A DNA stretch of 64,000 nt. It comes from Terasakiella pusilla DSM 6293 (GTDB lineage Bacteria > Pseudomonadota > Alphaproteobacteria > Rhodospirillales > Terasakiellaceae). Made by a program: the position numbers and the translations under genes. Under the pieces are notes generated by a model, which worked only from the letters and a program-made list of their open reading frames with translations, searched no databases and had not been told where the DNA came from. The stretch lies in assembly GCF_000688235.1 (NCBI RefSeq), contig NZ_JHYO01000006.1:103455-167454 (forward strand). Direction: 5' to 3'. Every line of letters begins with the position of its first letter. Within the stretch, counting starts at the first letter, position 1. Below are positions 17,353 to 26,368 of the stretch, piece after piece.

Positions 17353-18132
17353 ATGCTAGTTGATAGTCATTGCCATCTGGACTTCCCGGAATTTGAGGAA
17401 GATTTTGATGAGGTTTTAGCGCGCGCACACGAGGCGGGCGTTAAAACTATGATGACCATTTGTACCTATGTCACAAAGTTTGATCAGGTACATGCCATCG
17501 CTCAAAAATATGACAATATCTACTGTACCATCGGTATTCACCCCCATAATGCGGATAGTGAACCGGTGGTCAGCGTGGCGGATTTAACCGGTCCGGCAGC
17601 GTCAGAAAAAGTCATTGGATTTGGGGAAACCGGGCTGGATTATTTCTATGAACACAGCCCGCGTCAAATCCAGCAAGATCAGTTCCGCACGCATATTCAG
17701 GCGGCGCGGGAACTGGACTTGCCAGTGATCATCCATACCCGTGAGGCCGAAGAAGATACCTTACGGATCATTGAAGAAGAAATGGCGTATGCCCCTTTTA
17801 AAGGGCTGATCCATTGTTTCTCAGCCTCCAAGGAATTTGCGGATAAAATGGTGGCGTTGGGGCTTTATATCTCTATTTCCGGCATTGTAACGTTTAAGAA
17901 AGCAGATGCCGTGCGCGAGGCTATCAGGGATGTGCCGCTGGATCGCCTGTTGGTGGAAACCGATGCGCCTTATCTAGCCCCGATCCCCAAGCGGGGTAAA
18001 CGCAATGAGCCAGCCTATACAGCCTATACATCGGCAAAACTGGCGGAAGTCAAAGGTGTGAGTGAAGAGGTTATGGCGAAGCAATCAACCGAAAACTTCT
18101 TTACACTCTTTACTAAAGCGAAACGAGTTTGA
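17353..18132 (+). CDS. tatD: TatD-family metal-dependent hydrolase / DNase
   Basis: 259 residues from the ATG at 17353 (MLVDSHCHLDF). Metal ligands are in DSHCHLD, the Glu of GFGETGLDYFYE, VIIHTREAEED, GLIHCFSAS and VETDAPYLAPIPKRGKRNEP. TatD proteins are TIM-barrel amidohydrolases with 3'-5' exonuclease activity. It lies between metG and an MBL-fold gene, whose ATG is three bases after its stop, the usual alphaproteobacterial order. Confidence 0.95.
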   Translation: MLVDSHCHLDFPEFEEDFDEVLARAHEAGVKTMMTICTYVTKFDQVHAIAQKYDNIYCTIGIHPHNADSEPVVSVADLTGPAASEKVIGFGETGLDYFYEHSPRQIQQDQFRTHIQAARELDLPVIIHTREAEEDTLRIIEEEMAYAPFKGLIHCFSASKEFADKMVALGLYISISGIVTFKKADAVREAIRDVPLDRLLVETDAPYLAPIPKRGKRNEPAYTAYTSAKLAEVKGVSEEVMAKQSTENFFTLFTKAKRV

Positions 18133-18134
18133 CG

Positions 18135-18908
18135 ATGAAAGTTACGATCCTGGGCTGCGGCCCGTCAGGTGGCGTCCCCGGGATCGGGAACTATTGGGGC
18201 AAGTGCGACCCCGACAATCCAAAAAATCGACGAAGTAGACCATCTGTTTTTATAGAATCTGACTCCCTATCTCTACTAGTAGACACTAGCCCTGACGTGC
18301 GAGAGCAGCTTTTAAAAGCGAATGTCGAGCGGCTGGATGCGGTGCTTTATACTCATGGCCATGCGGATCATTTGCATGGGATTGATGACCTGCGCAGCAT
18401 CAATAGAATGCAAAACGCGGCACTGCCGATCTATCTCAATCAAGAAACATTGGATCATATTCAGCAGCGTTTTGGATATGTGCTGGAGCCTTTGGCAGAA
18501 GGTGCCGATGTGTTTTACAAGCCGGTGCTGACTCCAAACCTGATTGCCTCAGGTCAGGCTTTTGAGGTTGCAGGTCAGGCCATCATGCCGATTGTGCAGG
18601 ATCATGGCTATTGCGAGACAATCGGATACCGGATCGGGGATTTTGCTTATTCGACCGATGTGGTTGATATGCCTGAGGCGAGTTTTAAGCTGCTGGAGGG
18701 CGTCAAGACGTGGGTGATCGGTACATTGGTCGATTTTCCGCATCAGACGCATGCAGACGTGGAAAAGGCGCTGAAATGGATTGAACGCATTAAACCGGAT
18801 AGGGCGTTTCTGACGCATCTGGGCACGGCGTTGGATTATGACGACCTTTGTCGGGTTTTACCGTCCCATGTCAGGCCATGTTCTGACGGTCTGGTGATCA
18901 CGTGCTAA
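18135..18908 (+). CDS. MBL-fold metallohydrolase (PhnP/RNase Z-like)
   Basis: 257 residues from the ATG at 18135. The metallo-beta-lactamase motif is THGHADHLHGIDDLR; other ligands lie in VQDHGYCETIGYRIG, AYSTDVVDMP and FLTHLGTALDY. N-terminal ILGCGPSGGVPGIG and CDPDNPKNRRSRPS are typical of the subgroup next to tatD, related to PhnP-like cyclic phosphodiesterases. The substrate is unknown. It is the last gene of the tmk-holB-metG-tatD run and is followed by a strong terminator. Confidence 0.9.
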   Translation: MKVTILGCGPSGGVPGIGNYWGKCDPDNPKNRRSRPSVFIESDSLSLLVDTSPDVREQLLKANVERLDAVLYTHGHADHLHGIDDLRSINRMQNAALPIYLNQETLDHIQQRFGYVLEPLAEGADVFYKPVLTPNLIASGQAFEVAGQAIMPIVQDHGYCETIGYRIGDFAYSTDVVDMPEASFKLLEGVKTWVIGTLVDFPHQTHADVEKALKWIERIKPDRAFLTHLGTALDYDDLCRVLPSHVRPCSDGLVITC

Positions 18909-18959
18909 CATCACTTTGATGATGTCGATTTGATAAGAATCAGTGAATTGAGTTTAGAT

Positions 18960-18988
18960 GGCTCCCTTGAAAAAAGGGGGCCTTTTTT
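18960..18988 (+). terminator. Rho-independent terminator after the MBL-fold gene
   Basis: GGCTCCCTT pairs with AAGGGGGCC across an A-rich loop and is followed directly by six T. It closes the long plus-strand run that starts at thiSG. Confidence 0.9.
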
Positions 18989-19540
18989 GTCTGTTTTTCG
19001 CCTCAGCGTGCACTCAATTTTTTGATCCAATTTGCTTAAGTGTTTTAAAAGTGGCCTGAGGAAAAAGAGTGCCTCACAGGTGGATGAAGGGTGCTTTCTG
19101 GCCACCCCGAAAAGCACTTTAAGTTCGCAGAAGTGGAAACCTTAAACCATCTCTGCGCCACAAAAACACAAGAAAACCTCCGCATAATAAATTACATTAA
19201 CAGCCACTTTTCCTAATCAGGTACCCGTTATCCTATTGCAATATATTATGTATTAAAATAATACATAATATACATTATGCGACATTAGATATGTCGGTAA
19301 AAATGAGTTTCTGGCCTGTTTAAGTTTCTCCCCTCACTTTCATTTACTTTAACTTTGCGCGTTCACCTGTCAGTTGCGGGCTGTTTAAGAGCATGTTTTT
19401 GATCTTAGTTAAACTTCTCTGGCTCGAAATCACGCCGCTTCGTGGCGTTGAAAAACTGGATTGAGTCTTTCTTCTTCAAAAAATCTCAGGCATGGTGCAG
19501 TCACAAAATTTGACCCTCTTTTAGATGTGTGGAGCCTAAA
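18989..19540. other. Long AT-rich intergenic region upstream of mazG
   Basis: About 550 bases with no supported gene; open frames here are short and lack ribosome-binding sites. The middle (19,170-19,300) is strongly AT-rich and contains a near-perfect inverted repeat at 19242-19272, listed separately. A small ACGCC/GGCGT hairpin lies near 19431-19449. I see no tRNA. Confidence 0.5.
19242..19272. repeat. 14-bp perfect inverted repeat with 3-bp spacer
   Basis: TATATTATGTATTA at 19242-19255 is matched exactly by its reverse complement at 19259-19272, separated by AAA. The arms are pure AT except one G/C pair. There is no U-run, so a terminator is unlikely; a binding site for a dimeric regulator or a cruciform-forming element is possible. 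Confidence 0.85.
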
Positions 19541-20377
19541 GTGACCCAGTTTGATCGTGATGCTTTTGACAGTGAAATCTCTCGCCTGTTGGCGATTATG
19601 GAGAAATTGCGTGACCCAAAGGATGGTTGCCCTTGGGATATCGAGCAATCCTTTGAAACCATTGCCCCGCATACAATTGAGGAAGCTTATGAGGTCGCGG
19701 ATGCGATTGAGCATAAAGATTGGCCTCACCTGCGCGAGGAATTGGGTGATCTATTGCTGCAAGTCGTCTTTCATGCGCAAATCGCAAAAGATGACAACTT
19801 GTTTGATTTCAATGATGTAGCGCACGGTATCGCAGAGAAAATGGTAAAGCGTCATCCGCATGTTTTTGGGGATGAAGTGATTGAGACTTCGGATGCGCAA
19901 ACGATCGCGTGGGAGCAGCAAAAAGAAGAAGAACGTAAAGCCAAGGCCCTAGAAAAAGGGTCTGAACCCCCTTCTGCCTTGGATGGCGTTGCGGGTGGTT
20001 TGCCTGCCTTGACCCGTTCGTTGAAATTGCAAAAACGTGCCGTGCGGGTCGGGTTTGATTGGCCGGATGTGAACGGTGTTTTGGATAAAATTCGTGAAGA
20101 ATTAGCCGAGGTCGAAGAGGAGGTTTTGAGGGACGATTTATCACAAGATCGCATTAAAGATGAGGTCGGCGATTTGCTGTTTACCGTGGTCAATTTGGCC
20201 CGCTGGGCAGACGTGGATCCGGACAGTGCGCTGCGTGCTTGCAACACAAAATTTGAACGTCGATTTAAGGCGATGGAAAGCGGTGTTAGAAGCACCGGAA
20301 AAGAGATGACTGAAGCGTCACTTGAAGAGATGGAAAGCTTCTGGCAGGCGGCAAAAAGAAGTGAGAAAAAAGATTAG
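19541..20377 (+). CDS. mazG: Nucleoside triphosphate pyrophosphohydrolase MazG
   Basis: 278 residues from the GTG at 19541, chosen because GGAG lies six bases upstream; another GTG at 19529 is in frame. Two MazG domains are present: the first with RDPKDGCPWDIEQSF, TIEEAYEVADAI and LREELGDLLLQVVFHA, the second with KIREELAEVEEEV and DEVGDLLFTVVNLARW. It hydrolyses (d)NTPs to monophosphates and pyrophosphate, and can lower alarmone or damaged-nucleotide levels. This is the housekeeping enzyme, not part of a toxin-antitoxin pair; no mazEF is nearby. Confidence 0.96.
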   Translation: MTQFDRDAFDSEISRLLAIMEKLRDPKDGCPWDIEQSFETIAPHTIEEAYEVADAIEHKDWPHLREELGDLLLQVVFHAQIAKDDNLFDFNDVAHGIAEKMVKRHPHVFGDEVIETSDAQTIAWEQQKEEERKAKALEKGSEPPSALDGVAGGLPALTRSLKLQKRAVRVGFDWPDVNGVLDKIREELAEVEEEVLRDDLSQDRIKDEVGDLLFTVVNLARWADVDPDSALRACNTKFERRFKAMESGVRSTGKEMTEASLEEMESFWQAAKRSEKKD

Positions 20378-20398
20378 CTTTAACTTTTAAGTATCTGT

Positions 20399-20428
20399 AC
20401 TTTAATGAGTTTTCTCACTTCTTAAAGT
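20399..20428. terminator. Probable bidirectional terminator between mazG and the hydroxyacid dehydrogenase gene
   Basis: ACTTTAA-TGAG pairs with CTCA-TTAAAGT around TTTT, with a four-base bulge (CTTC) on one side, followed on the plus strand by TTATTTTTAT. It sits in the 57-base gap between two convergent genes. Confidence 0.5.
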
Positions 20429-20434
20429 TTATTT

Positions 20435-21298
20435 TTATCCGCGAACAAGCTTAATTAAAGCAGATGTATCCCAACGCCCGCCCCCGCGATTTTGAACTTC
20501 AGAATAGTACTGATCAATAAGCGCTGTGGCGGGTAATCTCGCCCCATTTTGACGGGCTTCATCAAGGCAAATTCCGAGGTCTTTTCGCATCAGGTCGACG
20601 GCGAAACCGAAGTCGAATTTATCGTCGATCATGGTGTAGCCGCGGTTCTCAAGTTGCCATGATCCGGCAGCGCCTTTTGAGATGACATCAACAACTTTTT
20701 TGGCGTCCAATCCAGCGGTCTCGGCAAAGGCTAAACCTTCTGCAATTCCCTGTACGGCGGACACTAATGTAATCTGGTTGACCATCTTGGTCAGTTGCCC
20801 TGCCCCGACCGGCCCCATCAGCGTGACAGCTTGGGCGTAAGCCTGCATAACAGGTTCTGTGATTTTGAAGTCTTCTTCACTGCCGCCGACCATTACGGTC
20901 AAGACGCCATTTTCAGCCCCGGCTTGCCCACCAGAGACGGGCGCGTCCATAAAGGAGATGCCTTTTGCTTCTGCGACCTTGGCCATTTCGCGCGCGACAT
21001 TTGCAGACGCTGTGGTGTGATCTATGAAGATGGCACCGGCGTCCATAGCGCTAAAAGCGCCATTTTCGCCCGTGCAGATGCTTCTGAGGTCGTCATCGTT
21101 ACCGACGCAAGCGAAAACAATTTGCGCGCCTGCTGCGGCTTCTGAAGGGGTTTTAGCGAATGATCCGCCATGTTCCCCTACCCACTTTTCAGCTTTGGCG
21201 GTGGTGCGGTTGTAGACGGTGACGTCATGACCGGCGTTGAGAAGATGGCGTGCCATCGGATATCCCATCACGCCGAGACCTAAAAATGCAACTTTCAT
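20435..21298 (-). CDS. NAD(P)-dependent beta-hydroxyacid dehydrogenase (3-hydroxyisobutyrate dehydrogenase/GarR family)
   Basis: 287 residues from the ATG at 21298, preceded by AGAGGAAG. The Rossmann motif is FLGLGVMGYPMARHL; the family signatures FMDAPVSGGQAGAENGVLTVMVGG and the catalytic Lys in GAGQLTKMVNQ are present, then KDLGICLDEA near the C-terminus. Members reduce or oxidise beta-hydroxyacids such as tartronate semialdehyde, 3-hydroxyisobutyrate or succinic semialdehyde; the sequence alone does not settle the substrate. It stands alone downstream of recQ. Confidence 0.9.
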   Translation of the reverse strand: MKVAFLGLGVMGYPMARHLLNAGHDVTVYNRTTAKAEKWVGEHGGSFAKTPSEAAAGAQIVFACVGNDDDLRSICTGENGAFSAMDAGAIFIDHTTASANVAREMAKVAEAKGISFMDAPVSGGQAGAENGVLTVMVGGSEEDFKITEPVMQAYAQAVTLMGPVGAGQLTKMVNQITLVSAVQGIAEGLAFAETAGLDAKKVVDVISKGAAGSWQLENRGYTMIDDKFDFGFAVDLMRKDLGICLDEARQNGARLPATALIDQYYSEVQNRGGGRWDTSALIKLVRG

Positions 21299-21360
21299 AG
21301 ACTGCTTCCTCTGTTCATGGTTGTTTTGCAGCAGTATATGGGGTCGTTTTTCTGGAGGCA

Positions 21361-21397
21361 AAGTTTAGTTTGTCACCATGACAAAGTATCTAAACTT
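21361..21397. repeat. Nested inverted repeat at the recQ 3' end
   Basis: Outer arms AAGTTTAG and CTAAACTT enclose inner arms TTTGTCA and TGACAAA with a CCA loop, with one four-base asymmetry. It begins at the recQ stop codon on the minus strand and could end recQ transcription, but there is no U-run; alternatively it is an operator upstream of the dehydrogenase gene. Confidence 0.6.
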
Positions 21398-23207
21398 AGC
21401 TGAATTCAGCAATCACGTTCATAAAGTCGATGCTGTAGCGTTCTAGTTTGCTTTGACCTACGCCGGAGAGATCGAGGAAGCTGTCGGCATCTTGCGGGCG
21501 TTTTTTTGCCATTTCGATCAGGGTTGCATCGGCGAAAATGACGTACGGCGGCACGCCCTGTTCTTCGGCAAGGGTGCGGCGTTTGGCGCGTAAGGCCTCA
21601 AACAGGGCTTTATCGTCTTCGCGTTCCAGCACGATGGTGGCGCGGTTTGCGCGTTGGGATTTGCGTGATCCGCCGCGCCCATCCGGGTCATGGCGCATCA
21701 GGACGGTTTGTTCCCCGCGTAAGACAGCACGCACATCGGGACCCAGCTTCAGGCCGCCAAATCCTTCCATATCCATGCGGACAAGGCCAAGGGCGACGAG
21801 TTGGCGGATGATGGATCGCCAGGTGTCGCGTTTGAGTTCTTTGCCGATGCCGTGGGTGCTGATTTCGTTATGGCGCAATCGAATGATCTTATCGTTCTCT
21901 TCACCCAGCAGAACATCAATAATATGCCCTGCCCCAAAGGTTTCGCCCGTCCTATAGATGCAAGACAGGACCTTTTGCGCCGCGACGGTCCCGTCAAATG
22001 TAGCAACCGGGTTGAGGCAGGTATCACAATTGCCGCACGGTTCCGGCATGGTTTCGCCAAAATATTCCAGCAAGACCTGTCGGCGGCAACGATGGGTTTC
22101 GCAATAGGCGAGCAGTGCGTCCAGTTTTTGACGTTCCACATGCTTTTGGCGTTCCGGCAATTCAGAACTTTCGGTGAACTGACGCAGTTTGGTCACATCT
22201 TGTAGACCATAGGCCATCCACGCTTGGGAGGGTAACCCGTCCCGTCCCGCACGTCCGGTTTCCTGATAATAGGCTTCCAGACTTTTGGGTGGGTCCATAT
22301 GGGCGACAAAACGCACATCGGGTTTATCGATCCCCATACCAAAGGCGACCGTTGCGACCATGACCATGCCTTCTTCGCGCACGAATTTGTCCTGGTTCAT
22401 TTTGCGGATGTGTTGATCCATACCGGCATGATAGGACAAGGCATCATAGCCTTTGTCGCGTAACCATTGGGCCATTTCCTCGACCTTTTTGCGGCTCATG
22501 CAATAAATGATGCCGCTGTCATGTTCGTCATATTCATCCAGGAATTTGAGAAGCTGGGTCTTGGCATTCTTTTTCGGTACGATATTGTAACGAATATTGG
22601 GGCGATCAAATCCAGTGATAAAGATTTCACCGGCCCCCAAGTTCAACCGTTCAATGATATCATTTCGGGTCGGGCCGTCAGCGGTTGCCGTTAGAGCAAT
22701 GCGCGGTACGTTGGGAAAATTATCGTGCAGGCTGACAAGTTGGCGATATTCCGGCCGGAAATCATGCCCCCATTGCGACACGCAGTGCGCTTCATCAATG
22801 GCAAACAGAGAAATCTTGCAGTGATTAAGCAAGGTTAAGAAGCGATCGGTCAGCAACCGTTCGGGGGCGACATAAACCAGATCCAGTTCCCCTGCCCGCA
22901 TAGCGCGTTCAATTTCATAGGCTGTCTGCGGGTCAATGGTGGAGTTGAGGGTTGCCGCTTTGACGCCGACCTGACAAAGGGCCGTCACCTGATCCTGCAT
23001 CAAGGCGATCAGCGGAGAAACCACGATGGCGCATCCCTCACGACACAGGGCCGGAATTTGATAGCAAAGAGACTTCCCGCCCCCGGTTGGCATGAGGACA
23101 AGAGAGTCCCCGCCGTTGACGGTACGCTCAATTACTTGAGCTTGTACGCCACGGAAGTCGGTATAGCCAAAGGTTTTTTGCAGGATTTCAAGGGGTGTCC
23201 TAGACAT
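21396..23207 (-). CDS. recQ: ATP-dependent DNA helicase RecQ
   Basis: 603 residues, the normal bacterial RecQ length. Helicase motifs are [16 protein letters not shown] (motif I), [18 protein letters not shown] (II), ALTATA (III) and [13 protein letters not shown] (VI). The zinc-binding Cys cluster [12 protein letters not shown]...CGNCDTC follows, then the winged helix ([12 protein letters not shown]) and a C-terminal HRDC domain ([25 protein letters not shown]). It unwinds DNA 3'-5' in recombination and fork repair. Its ATG overlaps the 3' end of the upstream phosphatase gene by eight bases, so the two are coupled. Confidence 0.97.
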   Translation of the reverse strand: MSRTPLEILQKTFGYTDFRGVQAQVIERTVNGGDSLVLMPTGGGKSLCYQIPALCREGCAIVVSPLIALMQDQVTALCQVGVKAATLNSTIDPQTAYEIERAMRAGELDLVYVAPERLLTDRFLTLLNHCKISLFAIDEAHCVSQWGHDFRPEYRQLVSLHDNFPNVPRIALTATADGPTRNDIIERLNLGAGEIFITGFDRPNIRYNIVPKKNAKTQLLKFLDEYDEHDSGIIYCMSRKKVEEMAQWLRDKGYDALSYHAGMDQHIRKMNQDKFVREEGMVMVATVAFGMGIDKPDVRFVAHMDPPKSLEAYYQETGRAGRDGLPSQAWMAYGLQDVTKLRQFTESSELPERQKHVERQKLDALLAYCETHRCRRQVLLEYFGETMPEPCGNCDTCLNPVATFDGTVAAQKVLSCIYRTGETFGAGHIIDVLLGEENDKIIRLRHNEISTHGIGKELKRDTWRSIIRQLVALGLVRMDMEGFGGLKLGPDVRAVLRGEQTVLMRHDPDGRGGSRKSQRANRATIVLEREDDKALFEALRAKRRTLAEEQGVPPYVIFADATLIEMAKKRPQDADSFLDLSGVGQSKLERYSIDFMNVIAEFS

Positions 23208-24024
23208 GATAGCTGTCAGACCCCGGATTTAAAAACTGGCGCGCCTCTTCCCAAACATCGGCATTAGGTGTCAGCAGTAAGCAGTCTTCTTCATAAACAA
23301 CTGGCGTGTATGGCGCTTGAGAGGCAATCATTTGATCGTAACCGCCCGCTTCACGATGGAGCAGGACGCCGGGGGCATGATCCCATGGATTGAGGCGGCG
23401 ATATTGTGCGCAATGAAATTCCCCTGCTGCCAGCGACATATAATCATGGGCAACAGACCCATAGCGCGGCGCAAGGTTGGGGATGGGACCAAGATCATCG
23501 TCGCGGCGCTTTTCAATGAAGTCGCGGTGTCGGTTGCCAAGGGTGACGGTCATCTCTTCAATAGAGGTAATGTCCTGCACGTGTAGCTTCTGACCATCCA
23601 GTTCCGCGCCTGCACCTTTTTCAGCAACGGCGGTGCGCGCACGCGCGGGATCATGAATCCAGCTTGCGATCAATTCGCCACGTTTGGCAAGGGCGACCAT
23701 ACAGCCGAAAATACTTTCCCCGTTGGCGAAATTGCGGGTGCCGTCAATAGGATCGATGATCCAGACGGGATAATCGCTGTCCAAGGCAGCAAGGACTCTT
23801 TCGTCCTTGGCCACGCCTTCTTCCCCGACCACAAGGGAATTGGGGAGGTAGGCAGATAATCGGTCGATCAGTTTTGTTTCGGCTGCGATATCAGCGGTCG
23901 TGACCAGATCACCGGGCGACTTTTCCATTATGTCGCCACGTTCCAGTTTTTGAAAGCGCGGCATGATTTCCTCATTCGCGACTTCTGTTATTATTTGGGT
24001 GATATAGTCTACATCAATTCTCAT
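23200..24024 (-). CDS. Inositol monophosphatase family protein
   Basis: 274 residues with the IMPase/FBPase-fold metal motifs: [20 protein letters not shown] and, near the C-terminus, [17 protein letters not shown]. Members hydrolyse inositol phosphate, 3'-phosphoadenosine-5'-phosphate (CysQ) or histidinol phosphate; these motifs do not distinguish between them. The gene is translationally coupled to recQ. Confidence 0.93.
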   Translation of the reverse strand: MRIDVDYITQIITEVANEEIMPRFQKLERGDIMEKSPGDLVTTADIAAETKLIDRLSAYLPNSLVVGEEGVAKDERVLAALDSDYPVWIIDPIDGTRNFANGESIFGCMVALAKRGELIASWIHDPARARTAVAEKGAGAELDGQKLHVQDITSIEEMTVTLGNRHRDFIEKRRDDDLGPIPNLAPRYGSVAHDYMSLAAGEFHCAQYRRLNPWDHAPGVLLHREAGGYDQMIASQAPYTPVVYEEDCLLLTPNADVWEEARQFLNPGSDSYHV

Positions 24025-24076
24025 GCGCCCCTTTTAGCAAGGCTTTGAAAGGGAGTCATGAGGAAAGTTTGTGAAT

Positions 24077-24787
24077 CTAGTCTTTCGGTTTATACATCAG
24101 GTCAATCTTGTGACCTTTGTTGTCCGTTCCTTTAGCGATCCCTGTCCCCGGCTCAAAACTTCGATAGGTGCCTGTTGCCGTCATGCCTTTATCGCAGGAA
24201 ACGGACCAGACGCCTTCTGGGGGTATTTTTGCCTTATAGGCACCGCGGGCATATTTGGCGTGTCCAGAACAGTTTATGCCATTGAAGGAGATGTCCAAGG
24301 TAGAGTTTTTGGGGTCTTCAGGATTGCTTTGAAATGTTCCGGTTACATTTTCGCTGACATTTTGCCACGTCCCATAAACTTCGAATGATTGGATCGTTGG
24401 GGCGGGAGGTCGCGTTGCTGGGCTTGCATGTTTTTTGGGTGGTGGCGCAATTTGGAGGAGTTTGTGGATTTCCTCCTTCGTCATGGACGCGACTTTGATG
24501 TCATCAATTGCATAAGGACGGCATTTGCCGCTAAAATTGACTTGGTCAAAAAGCTTATTACATTTTATGGACGCGGCATTGTAGGCCGCCATTCTCGTAC
24601 CACGGTTGTAAGTATATCCGTAGACAAAGCCGTTGTCGGGTGTTTCAAAAACAAAAAAGGCTTTGTGGTTTTTCTCTTTTGAATATTTGGTGAAGCCAGT
24701 ATGGGCTTTGCCTTTTAGATTGCTTGTTTGGCAAGCTGCGAGGGTTAAAGCGATGAGGCTCAATCCGGCTAGTTTTTTGATCTCCAT
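24077..24787 (-). CDS. Hypothetical lipoprotein
   Basis: 236 residues from the ATG at 24787, about 11 bases downstream of AAGAGG; a GTG at 24799 in the same frame is the alternative. The signal LSLIALTLAACQTS has a clear lipobox (LAAC), so the mature protein should be lipid-anchored. Two parts can be seen: an N-terminal half with YGYTYNRGTRMAAYNAASIKCNKLF (like short repeat-type domains found in surface lipoproteins), a Pro/Lys linker (PPPKKHASPATRPPAP), and a beta-rich C-terminal half with GTWQNVSENVTGTF and GVWSVSCDKGMTATGTY. I do not recognise the family beyond this. It stands alone. Confidence 0.7.
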   Translation of the reverse strand: MEIKKLAGLSLIALTLAACQTSNLKGKAHTGFTKYSKEKNHKAFFVFETPDNGFVYGYTYNRGTRMAAYNAASIKCNKLFDQVNFSGKCRPYAIDDIKVASMTKEEIHKLLQIAPPPKKHASPATRPPAPTIQSFEVYGTWQNVSENVTGTFQSNPEDPKNSTLDISFNGINCSGHAKYARGAYKAKIPPEGVWSVSCDKGMTATGTYRSFEPGTGIAKGTDNKGHKIDLMYKPKD

Positions 24788-24851
24788 TTTTGACTTCACC
24801 TCTTACGTATTTTTCTTTGATTGTGAAAAATATATATAGTTCACCTTTAGG

Positions 24852-25121
24852 TCAAGGTTGGTAAATGTCGCGATCGCGTTTGTAGGCGGTTTCCAACAGG
24901 TCCATGATGCGTTTGGCTTCGGGGTTGTAGTCGGCTTGCTGGCTCATGGCTTTGGTAATGAAGGTGGCGAACGTCACGGCTTCGGCCTTGCCTTTAAGGT
25001 CGAACTGTTTTGCCATATCTTCGAGGTCTTCGTGGATGAGGCGTTTTGCCATGACGTTCAGCTGTTTTTTCACGAGCGCATGTTTATTGCGCCAGCGGGC
25101 CTGTGCTTCCTTGGTTGCCAT
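24852..25121 (-). CDS. Small hypothetical protein
   Basis: 89 residues from the ATG at 25121, with GGAGGATAG eight bases upstream, so the start is well supported. It begins MATKEAQARWRNKHALVKKQLNVMAKR and is helical, charged and without cysteine. The KEAQARWR stretch resembles the N-terminus of small DNA-binding or ribbon-helix-helix-like proteins, but I cannot assign a family. It lies between a lipoprotein gene and tpm, reading the same way as both. Confidence 0.7.
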   Translation of the reverse strand: MATKEAQARWRNKHALVKKQLNVMAKRLIHEDLEDMAKQFDLKGKAEAVTFATFITKAMSQQADYNPEAKRIMDLLETAYKRDRDIYQP

Positions 25122-25202
25122 GATGTCTATCCTCCACATCCGAAATCTACTTGTAGAGAATATATATATGGCAGGTGTTAAGGAAAAGAGAAGAGCCGAT
25201 TT

Positions 25203-25850
25203 CTACGCCCCTGTTTTAGGCCGCAGGTGCCAAACGATTTCTTCTGACGAGCATTGCCCCCGGATCCCGCCGAGAAGGCTGATCGATGTCACTTTTTCAA
25301 TTTCATAGGTGTCTGCGTAATGATCTTGAAGTTCTTGTGATGGGATGGAGAATGGCGGGCCGTTGACCAGGCTTTGATCATAGAGAAACGTGATCAAGAG
25401 CTGAGGGGCATGATCTGTTAATTCAGCAAGGTGGCGTGCATATTTTTCGCGCATTGGGATGGGAAGTGCCACATAGGCGGCCCGATCATAGACCGCATCA
25501 ATGGGACCGATCTGGTCGGCGCTGAGATCAAAAAAGTCACCGACATAGATATCGATATGGTTACCTGAGTAATGTTTGAAGTTCCCCTCTTCACGAATGG
25601 TGGGCGTGATCCTGAGGTCCTCAAATAAATGCGTGATCGCGAGTTCGCTGAGTTCTGCCCCTTTGACCTTGTAGCCATGGGATAAGAGCCATTGGATGTC
25701 GCGAGACTTTCCGCACAGGGGGATGAAGACACATTGACCAACAGGTAAGTCGAGTTCCCCGAAATATTGTGTCAGCAGGATGTTGCCATCAGGTTGATGC
25801 CAGCCGATTTGGTTTTCTTCCCATCTGTTGTGCCAGAATTCTGCTTCCAT
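25203..25850 (-). CDS. tpm: Thiopurine S-methyltransferase
   Basis: 215 residues, the bacterial TPMT length. It starts MEAEFWHNRWEENQIGWHQP and has the hallmark FIPLCGKSRDIQWL, GAELSELA, and YDRAAYVALPIPMREKYA. It transfers a methyl group from S-adenosylmethionine to sulfur, selenium or tellurium compounds; bacterial members confer tellurite or selenite tolerance. It is divergent from a MerR-type regulator 80 bases away, and its promoter has MerR-type architecture (25893-25923), so induction by that regulator is likely. Confidence 0.93.
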   Translation of the reverse strand: MEAEFWHNRWEENQIGWHQPDGNILLTQYFGELDLPVGQCVFIPLCGKSRDIQWLLSHGYKVKGAELSELAITHLFEDLRITPTIREEGNFKHYSGNHIDIYVGDFFDLSADQIGPIDAVYDRAAYVALPIPMREKYARHLAELTDHAPQLLITFLYDQSLVNGPPFSIPSQELQDHYADTYEIEKVTSISLLGGIRGQCSSEEIVWHLRPKTGA

Positions 25851-25892
25851 CAGTATGTCCTTTCAAACTTGTTCTTGGGAGGTAATGAGGAT

Positions 25893-25923
25893 AGTCTACA
25901 AGTTCAAGTTAACTTTAGGTCAA
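25893..25923 (-). promoter_or_regulatory. MerR-type tpm promoter with 19-bp spacer and central palindrome
   Basis: On the minus strand TTGACC (25923-25918) and TAGACT (25898-25893) are separated by 19 bases instead of 17, the over-long spacing that MerR activators correct by bending DNA. The spacer contains AAGTTAACTT, a palindrome centred on GTTAAC that resembles the core of SoxR/MerR-family operators. The adjacent divergent merR gene starts eight bases from the -35. Confidence 0.75.
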
Positions 25924-25930
25924 GCGGAAA

Positions 25931-26368
25931 ATGTCACACACTCAGGCACTCGATATCGCGCAAGTTTCCAAACTGACGGGCTTGCCAGCTTCGACGCTCC
26001 GGTATTATGAGGAAAAAGGTTTGATCCGATCAGTCGGGCGCGACGGATTAAAGCGGTTGTTTACACCGGATGTTTTGCAGCGTCTTGAGGTGATCTCGCT
26101 GGGACGCAAAGTTGGTTTTTCGCTGGACGTGATTGCCACAATGTTTACACCAAACGATGTAAAGATCGACAAAGCGCTTTTGTTGGAAAAGGCCGACGAG
26201 CTTGATAAAAATATCAAGCATTTGACGGCGATGCGTGATGGGTTGCGTCACGCTGCCGAGTGTCCGGAACCGACCCTGCTGGAATGCCCGACATTTCAGC
26301 GTATTTTGCATCTGTCGGGCAAAGCGCAGGCGAAAGAGAAGAAAAAGCATAAAAGCTCAGGTCGGTGA
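25931..26368 (+). CDS. MerR-family transcriptional regulator
   Basis: 145 residues. The N-terminal winged helix-turn-helix is DIAQVSKLTGLPASTLRYYEEKGLI, followed by the wing RLFTPDVLQRLEVISLGRKVGFSL, then a dimerisation helix KADELDKNIKHLTAMRDGLRHA. The effector end has AECPEPTLLECPTF, two cysteines nine residues apart that might bind a metal or metalloid or act as a redox switch. It probably controls the divergent tpm promoter and its own expression. Its 3' end overlaps hflX by 12 bases on the opposite strand. Confidence 0.9.
   Translation: MSHTQALDIAQVSKLTGLPASTLRYYEEKGLIRSVGRDGLKRLFTPDVLQRLEVISLGRKVGFSLDVIATMFTPNDVKIDKALLLEKADELDKNIKHLTAMRDGLRHAAECPEPTLLECPTFQRILHLSGKAQAKEKKKHKSSGR

Noticed and set aside
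19541..20377. mazG as part of a toxin-antitoxin or phage-defence system
   Set aside because: It is the two-domain housekeeping pyrophosphohydrolase, and no mazEF or defence gene is next to it.
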